Assembly (NCBI GenBank): GCA_003648195.1
Contig: QMOK01000003.1
Coordinates: forward strand, 1 to 39,526
DNA length: 39,526 nucleotides
Origin: Chloroflexota bacterium
Lineage (GTDB): Bacteria > Chloroflexota > Anaerolineae > Anaerolineales > UBA11858
Direction of reading: 5' to 3'
Within the stretch, counting starts at the first letter, position 1. Every line of letters starts with the position of its first letter. The translations under genes were made by a program, and so were the position numbers. Under the pieces are notes generated by a model. It did not search any database. It was not told the origin of the DNA and worked only from the letters and a program-made list of their open reading frames with translations. Positions 1-8,714 of this stretch are shown piece by piece.

Positions 1-2584
1 AAAGTTTTGCGTGTTTTAGGCCTATGCGGGGATGAGCGTTTAGGGTATTGGTTACTGCCATTTGGTAATGTGCGTTCGCCAGGGCGTTGAACACTCTTGC
101 TTCTTCGGTACTGCCCGCCCCCAGAGTCAGCGCGTCTTGAAACATTTCTTCCGCTTTATCCAAGCGATTTAGCATATAGAGAAATACGCCTCTCCGAACC
201 AGGCTTTCTATGTACTCTGTTGTGTGCCGTGTTTCATCTAAATAAGTTAAAGCCCGATCAATAAAGGTAAGTCCTTCTTCAAATTCGCCAGTTGCCATGC
301 AGGCATCGCTCAAGTTTCCCCAAGCGGTACCTTTGAGCAAATCGTCCTCGCGTTGCTCTCCAATCTCTAATAAGGATTGGTTAAGTCGCTTCAATAATTC
401 AATGTCTTGGGTTTCAAAAGCGATGGCACTCCAAGTGGTGAAAAACCGGTATATTCGATTATTAGTGGGGGATAATTTGTGGGTTATTAATAGTTCTTCA
501 GCGTGTTGGAAAGCATGAACGGCTTCCGCCGAGGAAGCCAAGTGCCGGGCTTCTTCGCCTGCTTTCACCCAATAATGAAAAGCGGCTTCAAAAACTCCGG
601 CTTTTTCATAATGAGCGGCAATGATAGCGGGGGGCGCCTCTTCGTCTACTCTGATACGCGCGGCCTGATTGTGCAGCAGCACACAGCGAGCTGAGTTCAT
701 CCTCTGTAGTAAAACTTCACGAAATTTTTGCTGGACAAAGCGGTACTTGTGCAAATCGCTTTGGTTTTCTTTTTGCTCGGTAACAATATTTTTCTTAACC
801 GCTTTTTCAAACGCTATAAAGACTTCTTCTTCTGTTTCTGTTGTGGTCATTAGCGGCAATAGGCTCAAGTCAAAACTTGTTCCTAACACGGCTGCCGCCT
901 CCAAAATTCTATAGGTCGCTTCGTCTAATCCCATTAGACGTGTCTCTATAATTTTAGAAAGTTTTTCACTAATGGGCAATCCGGTTCCTGATTTTATATC
1001 GAATTTGACGTCCGCATCTAAAATAGCCCATAATATTTCCGCGATAAAAAGTGGGTTTCCGTCGGATTCTTGGGATAGCATTTGCGCTAATTCCCTTGAT
1101 GGAGATTCTTGAAGAATGTGATACGCTAATTTTGAGATGTCATTTAAGGATAATTTTTGCAGCCTTAGGAAATTTATGTGTTTGGAATCGCAGAATGAAT
1201 TCACTAATTCTGGGTATCTATATGTCAATTCGCCTTCGCGCGCAGTCCCAATCAACATTCCCCGCCCGTCCTTGAACGGATACCGTTCCATGAGGTAGGT
1301 GAACGTTTGTAAAGTAGCCTTATCCGCGTATTGAATGTCATCGAAAACGAGCAAAAGAGGCTTTTTAGAGGCTAGCAGTTTAAAGACTTGCCGAATAGCT
1401 TCTAGCAACAGATTTTCCCTTTGGGAATCGTCCGTGACTTCTATTTCTTCGACACTTGGCCGAATCATGGCAATCTCTGGCAACATCCGTGTCAAGCAGC
1501 TTACCCACGTGAGGGGCAGCTCAAGCCATTTCTCTGGCGTAATTTGATAACGAAATAGGCTTTTGAACGGTTGATATGATAGATTCACTTCATTGGGTTT
1601 GCAGGTAATGTAAAAGACATCTGCCCGTGAAGATATTTTATCTGCATATTCTTTGAGTACTCGCGTTTTGCCTTGTCCTACATCGCCAAGCAACAAAACG
1701 CTTTGCTGTTGTTTTCTACTCAGCCGTAATTGGGTAAGAATTTTCTCCCGACCCACTAAGGGCATATCTATTCCAGGGTGAATGTCCCAGGTAGGCTGCG
1801 GTTCTGGAATATCTACTGAAATTTCTTTCTGGATTTCCTGGTATAAGGCTACTAAGTTGGGAGCAGGGCCAACTCGTCCATGGGACAGCATCACCTTGGT
1901 CACTTTTCTATAGTATTCACGAGCCCGAGGCATTTCCCCTCGCTCTACAAGTATTTTCATTTGGAGGTAATGGAGATAATCCGAAGTGTTGTTTTCTTTG
2001 AGAGCCTGTTGAATCAAAGGTTCAGCAGATTGAAGGTCTCCAATTGTATGATAATAATCTGCCAAACGTTCAAGCACATCCCCGCGTAGTTTTTCTACTT
2101 CCTGCGCTATTTTCCGCACTTCGTTCTCAGCTTGTGGTTCACTTGAAAAATCAACCCCTTCTAAAAAGTGATTCCCATTCCACAAACCCAGTGCCCGATT
2201 TAATAGGTTAACAGTTTTACGGGGAAGTTTCTGTGTCCTAGCGGTACACCAAGGGATTTGCCCAACGTCATCTAGCAGGTCATGAAATTGGGTTAGGTCA
2301 ACATCTGTATGCTCAAAATCTAGCCCTATGAACTCATCTATTGAAATAATGAGTCCGGCATCGGGCAAGCTTGCTTTTAGTTGAGAAGACGCTTTTGCAA
2401 CCCAATTTGGAGAGGATGCTGTCTTATTCGCAAAAGCGATTTCCAGCTCCTCGCGAGAGATTAAACTATTTTGAAAAGCCAAATAATAAAAAAATAATTT
2501 CAAGAAAGGCTCATCAATATCAATAGTTTTTTTACCAAAATGAATTTTCGGCGTGCCAAGTAAATATACGTGAAACTGGTTCAT
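1..2584 (-). CDS. SARP/BTAD-type transcriptional activator with AAA ATPase and TPR-like region (partial, runs off window start)
   Basis: Own reverse-strand reading: starts MNQFHVYLLGTPKIHFGKKTIDIDEPFLKLFFYYLAF; Walker A 'LLLGDVGQGKTRVLKEYA', Walker B-like 'KPLLLVFDDIQYAD', then a TPR-like C-terminal region; open to base 1, so absent from the complete-ORF track. Confidence 0.85.
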   Translation of the reverse strand, partial: MNQFHVYLLGTPKIHFGKKTIDIDEPFLKLFFYYLAFQNSLISREELEIAFANKTASSPNWVAKASSQLKASLPDAGLIISIDEFIGLDFEHTDVDLTQFHDLLDDVGQIPWCTARTQKLPRKTVNLLNRALGLWNGNHFLEGVDFSSEPQAENEVRKIAQEVEKLRGDVLERLADYYHTIGDLQSAEPLIQQALKENNTSDYLHYLQMKILVERGEMPRAREYYRKVTKVMLSHGRVGPAPNLVALYQEIQKEISVDIPEPQPTWDIHPGIDMPLVGREKILTQLRLSRKQQQSVLLLGDVGQGKTRVLKEYADKISSRADVFYITCKPNEVNLSYQPFKSLFRYQITPEKWLELPLTWVSCLTRMLPEIAMIRPSVEEIEVTDDSQRENLLLEAIRQVFKLLASKKPLLLVFDDIQYADKATLQTFTYLMERYPFKDGRGMLIGTAREGELTYRYPELVNSFCDSKHINFLRLQKLSLNDISKLAYHILQESPSRELAQMLSQESDGNPLFIAEILWAILDADVKFDIKSGTGLPISEKLSKIIETRLMGLDEATYRILEAAAVLGTSFDLSLLPLMTTTETEEEVFIAFEKAVKKNIVTEQKENQSDLHKYRFVQQKFREVLLQRMNSARCVLLHNQAARIRVDEEAPPAIIAAHYEKAGVFEAAFHYWVKAGEEARHLASSAEAVHAFQHAEELLITHKLSPTNNRIYRFFTTWSAIAFETQDIELLKRLNQSLLEIGEQREDDLLKGTAWGNLSDACMATGEFEEGLTFIDRALTYLDETRHTTEYIESLVRRGVFLYMLNRLDKAEEMFQDALTLGAGSTEEARVFNALANAHYQMAVTNTLNAHPRIGLKHAKL

Positions 2585-2756
2585 AGAAGTTTCGCAGAAA
2601 AGTTTATTTATTCAGGGTGACTAATATTACAGAGTCGTAAAATCCGCTTGTTGAACAGTGGCACATACAACGAAAAGGATACCAAAGGCGCATTCAATTT
2701 TATTACGAAGCGCATCAATATTTCATCGGCTTTTATGAGAACTATATGACAAGAGA

Positions 2757-4487
2757 CTACGAAGATTCAATTATCTTATCCGCTCTCGTTAAAATTTCTT
2801 GAGCAGCTTGTTTATTGCTCTCGCTAGTGCTTCCCAGCATTTGGGCAAGTTCATTTTGCCGCTCTTCGCCTGTTAAAATTCCCACTTGCGTGACTGTGCG
2901 TCCATCCTTAATTTGCTTTTGAACGCGGAAGTGCTGCTGCCCAAAGCCAGCCAGTTGCGGTAGGTGAGTGATGCAAAGGACTTGATGTTCAACTGCTAAG
3001 AGCCGTAACTTGTGCCCCACAACAGTGCCCACCCGCCCTCCAATTCCTTGGTCAATTTCATCGAATACCAAGGTAGAGATGCTGTCAACGTTAACTAGCA
3101 CTTGTTTCAAGGCCAGCATCAGACGGGATGTTTCTCCGCCAGAGGCGACTTTCGCCAGAGGTTTCAAGCCTTCGCCGGGGTTGGTTTCTACCATGAATTC
3201 AATCTCTTCTAGGCCATCTTGAGTGTAGGCTAGTCGGCGGTTACCATCTACTGGCACACCCGCTGGGTCTGGGGTTTGATGAAAATTAACTCGGAAGCGA
3301 GCTTGCGCCATGCGCAAGTCTTCCAATTCTTTCTCTAGGGCTGCTGCCATTTGCTCTGCGCCTGTCTGACGGCGCTGCGTTAGAAGTTGGCCTTTCGCGC
3401 CTAATTCTGGGAGCAGATTTTCTACTATCGCTTCTAACTCGATAATACGCGCGTTGCTATTGGTGATTGTTTCTAGTTCAGCACGAGCGTTCTCAGCGTA
3501 ATTCAAAACTTCTGGGATTGTTTGACCGTATTTCCGCTTTAAGGAGCGTATCACATCTAAGCGTTCTTCAACTTCTGCAAGTCGTCCGGGGTCAAATTCT
3601 ATGACGTTCAAATAGTCGTGCAAGTCGTGCGCCAGCTCTGCGATGCCTTCAAATAGGTCATTAGCTTTCTCGCTCAACGCAGTTTGAGAAGGATCAGTAT
3701 TAGTCAAATTTGTAATATTATCTACGATCTGACCTAGAAGCTCCGTGACTGTAGGTTGGTCTGGGGGAGCTTCATCTAGGAGGCTCAAGGCAATTTGGGA
3801 AAGTTCAGCCAGTTTTTCTGAATTTGCCAAACGTTTGTGTTCTTGTTTTAGTTCTTCATCTTCTCCATCGGCAAGATTTGCCATGTCAATTTCGTTCAGT
3901 TGATAAGCTAATAACTCGGAACGCTGGGCATTGTCGTACTCAGATTTCCTTAATTTGGTTAATTCTTGTTTGGTTTGCTGTAATTCGCGGTAAGTTTTTC
4001 GATAATCGGCTAAGGCTTCTCCTACATCTGCGTAGCGGTCTAGCAAGCCAATGTGTTGGTTGACGCGCATAAGCGAAAGATGTTCAAATTGGCCGTGGAT
4101 ATCGACTAGGCACTCTCCTAGTTCAACTAGAATGCTCACGCTGGTGCGGTGTCCATTCACACGGGCTACGTTTTGTCTATCACGTCTGAGTTCCCGGCTT
4201 AGGGTGAGGTAGTCGGTGTCTTCTAACAGTGCTTCACGTTTGAGAATGGCAAACACTTGTTTTTTGACTTTCGCTGGGATACAGAAAACCGCTTCCACGC
4301 TTGCTCGTTCGGCACCGCTTCGGAGGTCTGTCATATCTGCCCGATTCCCCAGCAGCATGCCCAAAGCGCCCATAATAATGGATTTTCCAGCCCCTGTTTC
4401 TCCAGTAAAGACAGTTAGGCCTGGCTTAAATTCTAGCTCAAGTTCGTTTATAATGGCGAAGTTTTTAATACGAAGTTCAGTAAGCAT
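2757..4487 (-). CDS. recN: DNA repair protein RecN
   Basis: MLTELRIKNFAIINELELEFKPGLTVFTGETGAGKSIIMGALGMLLGNRAD; 'VASGGETSRLMLALKQVL' signature and 'LVFDEIDQGIGGRVG'. Start set at the MLTEL Met rather than the longer track start. Confidence 0.97.
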   Translation of the reverse strand: MLTELRIKNFAIINELELEFKPGLTVFTGETGAGKSIIMGALGMLLGNRADMTDLRSGAERASVEAVFCIPAKVKKQVFAILKREALLEDTDYLTLSRELRRDRQNVARVNGHRTSVSILVELGECLVDIHGQFEHLSLMRVNQHIGLLDRYADVGEALADYRKTYRELQQTKQELTKLRKSEYDNAQRSELLAYQLNEIDMANLADGEDEELKQEHKRLANSEKLAELSQIALSLLDEAPPDQPTVTELLGQIVDNITNLTNTDPSQTALSEKANDLFEGIAELAHDLHDYLNVIEFDPGRLAEVEERLDVIRSLKRKYGQTIPEVLNYAENARAELETITNSNARIIELEAIVENLLPELGAKGQLLTQRRQTGAEQMAAALEKELEDLRMAQARFRVNFHQTPDPAGVPVDGNRRLAYTQDGLEEIEFMVETNPGEGLKPLAKVASGGETSRLMLALKQVLVNVDSISTLVFDEIDQGIGGRVGTVVGHKLRLLAVEHQVLCITHLPQLAGFGQQHFRVQKQIKDGRTVTQVGILTGEERQNELAQMLGSTSESNKQAAQEILTRADKIIESS

Positions 4488-4488
4488 A

Positions 4489-5007
4489 TTAGTGATTGAA
4501 TTGGTAGTAGACTGTTGTAGTAACAATCGTAGAGTAAAGTCCTATCCAAGTTAGGGGTAAAATCGCTCCCAGCCCCAGGCTTTCAATTATAAGCACAGAG
4601 CCAATAATGTTGATGAGCAAAATGGGAACGCTTCCCAAGAAAGACGCGGCAGCGACCACTTGATAAAGTCTAGGAGAACGCCTTTTTTTAGTTATTTTCC
4701 GAACTATTGCCACAATGATGGCGCCGACTATGGGGGCAATGAAAACAACGTAAAATCCAAAAGCCCCTGCCAGCAAGCTCCCTAAAAATGAGAGTATTCC
4801 CGCTGCCAAAGAACCTGATAAATAATCATACCACTTTGTGGTGATAAATATTTTTTGCTGGTTTTTTATACATTCGGGGCAACGGTAGCCAGTGGGAGTA
4901 TGTTGAGCGCATTTTAGGCAGATAGGTCTTCCGCACTTGTTACAGCGCAAACGAGTTTCACGTTTGGGGTGAAAGGCGCAGGTAAGGGGTGGTGAATTCT
5001 CGCTCAT
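4489..5007 (-). CDS. B-box-type zinc finger plus multi-TM membrane protein
   Basis: N-terminal CAFHPKRETRLRCNKCGRPICLKCAQHTPTGYRCPECI Cys/His pattern followed by several hydrophobic segments; overlaps nadK by 4 nt. Confidence 0.75.
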   Translation of the reverse strand: MSENSPPLTCAFHPKRETRLRCNKCGRPICLKCAQHTPTGYRCPECIKNQQKIFITTKWYDYLSGSLAAGILSFLGSLLAGAFGFYVVFIAPIVGAIIVAIVRKITKKRRSPRLYQVVAAASFLGSVPILLINIIGSVLIIESLGLGAILPLTWIGLYSTIVTTTVYYQFNH

Positions 5008-5858
5008 TGTTTTTTCTCTATTGATGGGTTGCAGCTCATGTGAGGGGTAAGGTTTCGGTAAAAATACCCTGGGTCTTCAAAACGAACGAAGCGGACAGTG
5101 TGTTCACCAGCTCTAATTTCAATACGATCACTTTCTTGAAGTTCAATGGGAAATTGTCCATCAATGGAAAGTACGGCTTCGTGTTCGGTATGAGCTAACA
5201 CAGAAATATGGGAGCCTTCTGCTAAAACAATGGATTGCTCAATGGAAAGATGAGGTGCCAAGGGGACGAGAAGAATATTGCGCAATTCTGGTAATAGAAT
5301 AGGCCCCCCGGCTGCCATGGCATAAGCGGTAGAACCTGTTGGCGTAGAGGTAATAATGCCATCGGCCACATAGGTGCTTAATAGCCGTTCATCGACATAA
5401 ACTTCTAGTCGAATAGGTCGAGCAAATCTTCCTCGGCTGATAACGGCATCATTAAGGGCCATCCACTGCCCAATTTGTTGTTCGTCACGCCACTGTGCTA
5501 TTTTCAACGTCATGCGATCTTCAAGCCAAAACTCGCCCCGAGCCAACCGGCCAAGGGCGTCTTGCCATTCATCGTGCCCAATCTCGGTGAGAAAACCAAA
5601 TTTGCCTAAATTAATCCCTAGAATAGGCGTCCCGCTGGGAGCGCACATATGTCCCGCTCGGAGCATTGTTCCATCTCCGCCCAAGGCAATGAATAAATCT
5701 TGTTCGTCAACATCAAGGTCGTTAAGCATACCCGCTACAACTTCTAAATTTCTTTCACGAAGATGTTCCGCGATTTGCTCAACAAGTTGAGATGCCTCTA
5801 TAAATTTGGGATGAGTGCCTATTAGTATTCTTCGAAATTCAGAGAGTTTTCTTGTCAT
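5004..5858 (-). CDS. nadK: NAD kinase
   Basis: 'ALGGDGTMLRAGH', 'LGINLGKFGFLTEI', 'TPTGSTAYAMAAGGPIL' NAD kinase motifs; start MTRKLSEF overlaps the upstream stop (TAATG). Confidence 0.95.
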   Translation of the reverse strand: MTRKLSEFRRILIGTHPKFIEASQLVEQIAEHLRERNLEVVAGMLNDLDVDEQDLFIALGGDGTMLRAGHMCAPSGTPILGINLGKFGFLTEIGHDEWQDALGRLARGEFWLEDRMTLKIAQWRDEQQIGQWMALNDAVISRGRFARPIRLEVYVDERLLSTYVADGIITSTPTGSTAYAMAAGGPILLPELRNILLVPLAPHLSIEQSIVLAEGSHISVLAHTEHEAVLSIDGQFPIELQESDRIEIRAGEHTVRFVRFEDPGYFYRNLTPHMSCNPSIEKKQ

Positions 5859-6382
5859 TAACTTTTTTCGGGTTCTAGTGATTGGTCGCATTTGGCGCGG
5901 TAGCCGCATTTCGCGCATCGTGCCAGAACTTGGTGATCTCTTGGCACGCTGGTTCGAAACTCGTCCCGGCGCATGTCGGCCAGCACATCTAAAAGAGAGT
6001 CCTCAAGTTCTTCTGTATAGTCAATGCGAAATGTTTTTTGGGGGTAATGCAAAATCCCGTAGGAAGGCCGGCGTCTGTATTCTGTTTCTACCAGTTTACA
6101 GTAAACGGCCAATTGAAAAACATGAGCATCGTAAGGTTCATTGCGCACCTTGCTTGACTTAACCTCAACGGGGATAATTTCCCCGCCGTGCTCTACTAAA
6201 TAGTCTGGCTTGCCCGTCAGCTTTAAAACAGCATCGTAAAGCGGATTCTCGACTGCTCCCCATTTTCGCGTGTCGGCGTAGATGACCTTTCCGGGAGGCA
6301 TGGCGGTTGATTGCCGTTGGCGTTGAGAGACCCAGAATAAAACTATCGCCGCTAAAAATACAAAAAACGCTAGATATAACAT
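5858..6382 (-). CDS. Cas4/RecB-like PD-(D/E)XK nuclease, C-terminal half with N-terminal TM anchor
   Basis: TM 'MLYLAFFVFLAAIVLFWVS'; 'GKPDYLVEHGGEIIPVEVKSSKV' (GxxD...ExK), 'FQLAVYCKLVE' (QxxxY), C-terminal 'CAKCGYRAKC' (CxxCx5C). Confidence 0.8.
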   Translation of the reverse strand: MLYLAFFVFLAAIVLFWVSQRQRQSTAMPPGKVIYADTRKWGAVENPLYDAVLKLTGKPDYLVEHGGEIIPVEVKSSKVRNEPYDAHVFQLAVYCKLVETEYRRRPSYGILHYPQKTFRIDYTEELEDSLLDVLADMRRDEFRTSVPRDHQVLARCAKCGYRAKCDQSLEPEKS

Positions 6383-6395
6383 TTTTGCCGCAACC

Positions 6396-6650
6396 TTAAA
6401 CGAGATGCCGCGCTACGTAAACGGTGAACAATCCCAATGCCAACAAGATTAATGCATAAGCTAAAAGTCGCAGCAATCCACTGACGAATACCGTTGTTCC
6501 GTGCTGATAGTGAAGCTCCTGACCATTGACCAATTCCTGCTCGTTTTGGGATCTGACACCTTTAATGGCGTACCACCAGGCACGCTTGCAATACAAATAA
6601 GAAGCAATTTCAGACGCTCGAATGATACGCCGTTCTGATTTTTTGGTCAT
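6396..6650 (-). CDS. Cas4-like N-terminal half with C-terminal TM anchor
   Basis: 'RIIRASEIASYLYCKRAWWYAIKG' matches the Cas4 N-terminal Cys motif, 'NGQELHYQHG' resembles the GxxxH motif, then TM 'VSGLLRLLAYALILLALGLFTVYVA'. Start could instead be at 6683. Confidence 0.7.
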   Translation of the reverse strand: MTKKSERRIIRASEIASYLYCKRAWWYAIKGVRSQNEQELVNGQELHYQHGTTVFVSGLLRLLAYALILLALGLFTVYVARHLV

Positions 6651-6685
6651 TGGTGTTTCGCTATCTTCTCTACTTGCCGCCAAGT

Positions 6686-7009
6686 TTATTCATCGGTTGG
6701 GGTGGGAGGATGAAATAAAGATTCGGCCAAAGAGGTAAAACCAGGTGATTTGATTTCGCCAAATTTCTGTTCGTACTTAGCAATGTTTTCCTGTAAGGCA
6801 TGACAAAACGCTTTAACGCTTAAAGGGCTCATAAGAATACGAGACTTGATCTCTGGCCTTTTTTGGCCCGGCAACATCCGCGCAAAGTCTAGCACTACTT
6901 CAGAAGGAGAATGCGCGATGCGCACTAAATTCACATACTGTGCTTCTAAATCAGGAGGCAAATCCACTGAGAGTAAATTTTTTTTTATGTTTTCTTGATT
7001 TTGGCTCAT
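6686..7009 (-). CDS. DUF3467 family protein
   Basis: 'YVNLVRIAHSPSEVVLDFARMLPGQKRPEIKSRILMSPLSVKAFCHALQENIAKYEQKFGEI' fits DUF3467. Confidence 0.85.
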   Translation of the reverse strand: MSQNQENIKKNLLSVDLPPDLEAQYVNLVRIAHSPSEVVLDFARMLPGQKRPEIKSRILMSPLSVKAFCHALQENIAKYEQKFGEIKSPGFTSLAESLFHPPTPTDE

Positions 7010-7135
7010 GTTTGTATTTTCCCGGCTTGTTAGCAGCAATAAAAAATCTTCGCCGTCTTACCACAAAGTCACAAAGTACACGAAGTTTTTCTCCGTGTAC
7101 TTTGTTTATTTGTAATTGGCGATAACGAGTGTGAT

Positions 7136-7558
7136 CTAAAAGGGAATCTCATCTTCTTCGGCTGGGGGTTGACCTCCCACATTGCCCTGAGCTTGGTAAG
7201 CCTCATTTTCTGCTTTACTGGACAAGAAAACTACTCGATTGGCGGAAATTTCAAAACTGGCGCCCGCCGAGCCATCCTGTCGAGTCCAAATTCGGGGGCC
7301 GCCGGTTTGGGGGTCTGGTTTGATACGGCCTTCTACTAACACTTTGCTACCCCTGCTAAGGTATTGGTTAACCGATTCGCCTTGGGCTCCCCATACTGAG
7401 ACACGGAACCAGGTTGTTTCTTCTTGTTTCTGCCCATCATTACTAGTCCAACGCCGACTTGTAGCAACGGAGATATTAGTAACAGCTCGCCCATCCGGCA
7501 TGTAGCGCAATTCTGGGTCACGGCCTAAGTTTCCTACAATAATAATTTTCTGATACAT
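7136..7558 (-). CDS. ssb: Single-stranded DNA-binding protein
   Basis: MYQKIIIVGNLGRDPELRYMPDGRAVTNISVATSRRW OB-fold; acidic tail 'PPAEEDEIPF'; GGAG RBS upstream of the ATG at 7558. Confidence 0.96.
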   Translation of the reverse strand: MYQKIIIVGNLGRDPELRYMPDGRAVTNISVATSRRWTSNDGQKQEETTWFRVSVWGAQGESVNQYLSRGSKVLVEGRIKPDPQTGGPRIWTRQDGSAGASFEISANRVVFLSSKAENEAYQAQGNVGGQPPAEEDEIPF

Positions 7559-7669
7559 GGTAATTTCTCCTTTTGAATAAACCGCAGATCTTAATTTATC
7601 TGAACAACGCCTATTATACAATGTTTTAGCGTGAGATGTGAGGCATGAAAAATCCTCATTCGTCACTCC

Positions 7670-8659
7670 TTACGCTTTATTAGACCATTCTCGCGTTCGG
7701 GCGAATAATTCCTTGAGAGGACGCAATTCGTGAACGGGAAGAGTCAGGTTCTCTGTTTGCGTCCTCTGCCCAGAGAATATGCGATTCCCGCTTGGTAAAC
7801 GCTTAGCCTTCCGCGCAAATGTCTCTCCCTGCAAATAGCCCACAAAAACCATTCTCATTCCGTAAACCCAAATATTAGCCCATTGCGAAGAAGAGATAAG
7901 ATAAGGCTCTTCCCAAGTGGGAATATGCACCCCTATCACACCATCCGGCCATTTAGCAACTTGAAGGTAGCTTAAAGTCTGAAAATTTACCAGCGCTTCA
8001 ACCCGCTCTCTGGGAATGAGCATCAAACGCGTTGTTTGAAATTCTCCTTTGATGTTCTGCCCCCCCAGCGTAACCTCAACAGGTTCGGTAGTATCGCATT
8101 TCAGGGTTACCTTGCCAATGGGGTTTCCGTCACGCGAACGGGACACATCGGCGGGCAAACTATGAATAAGGTGAACGTGTTGCCCGGCTTTTACCGCTTG
8201 TTCTACACGCTGACGAGTTCCAGTGATCAACGCGGTTAGAAAAGCGAATACATAAATCCAATTTCGTACTTGGGGCAAGCCAGGAACCTGTTCGGCGGGG
8301 ATAACAGTTTGAGCCTGCAATAATGTTTGGGGAGATTGATGAGCCAAGCGAATACGGTTTTTCTCTAAAAGCAGCGAGGTGCTCAACGCACATCGCCAGC
8401 CGCCTAAATTGAGAAGGCAATCTTCTGGATTAGCAAACTGCGCCGAACCCCAAACCTCGTGCGGGATTTCCCGGGCGACAAGATAACGTTTGAATGCAAG
8501 CTCCACGCCTTTATAAGCCACAATCTGGCGCAAACGCTCAGGAATGTTTTCGCACCTCTGAGAATAGAAATATGGCAAGGAACGAAGCCCATAAGCTATT
8601 CCAGCCCAAGTCAAATCATCGCTATACGAAAGGGTCAAAAAGTCTGCGCTTGTAACCAT
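7670..8659 (-). CDS. Hypothetical protein
   Basis: 329-aa ORF on the coding strand of this block; no motif recognised. Confidence 0.7.
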   Translation of the reverse strand: MVTSADFLTLSYSDDLTWAGIAYGLRSLPYFYSQRCENIPERLRQIVAYKGVELAFKRYLVAREIPHEVWGSAQFANPEDCLLNLGGWRCALSTSLLLEKNRIRLAHQSPQTLLQAQTVIPAEQVPGLPQVRNWIYVFAFLTALITGTRQRVEQAVKAGQHVHLIHSLPADVSRSRDGNPIGKVTLKCDTTEPVEVTLGGQNIKGEFQTTRLMLIPRERVEALVNFQTLSYLQVAKWPDGVIGVHIPTWEEPYLISSSQWANIWVYGMRMVFVGYLQGETFARKAKRLPSGNRIFSGQRTQTENLTLPVHELRPLKELFARTREWSNKA

Positions 8660-8714
8660 GTTTCTATTAAGCGTAAAACGTGATCAGTGATGGCTACGTT
8701 TTACGCCTCATTTT

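Noticed and set aside
297-2089. Six short + strand ORFs
   Set aside because: They are antisense to the continuous minus-strand SARP/AAA/TPR reading frame and show no domain-like features.
5858-6683. CRISPR-Cas locus suggested by Cas4-like proteins
   Set aside because: No regularly spaced direct repeats and no other cas genes were seen in the window.
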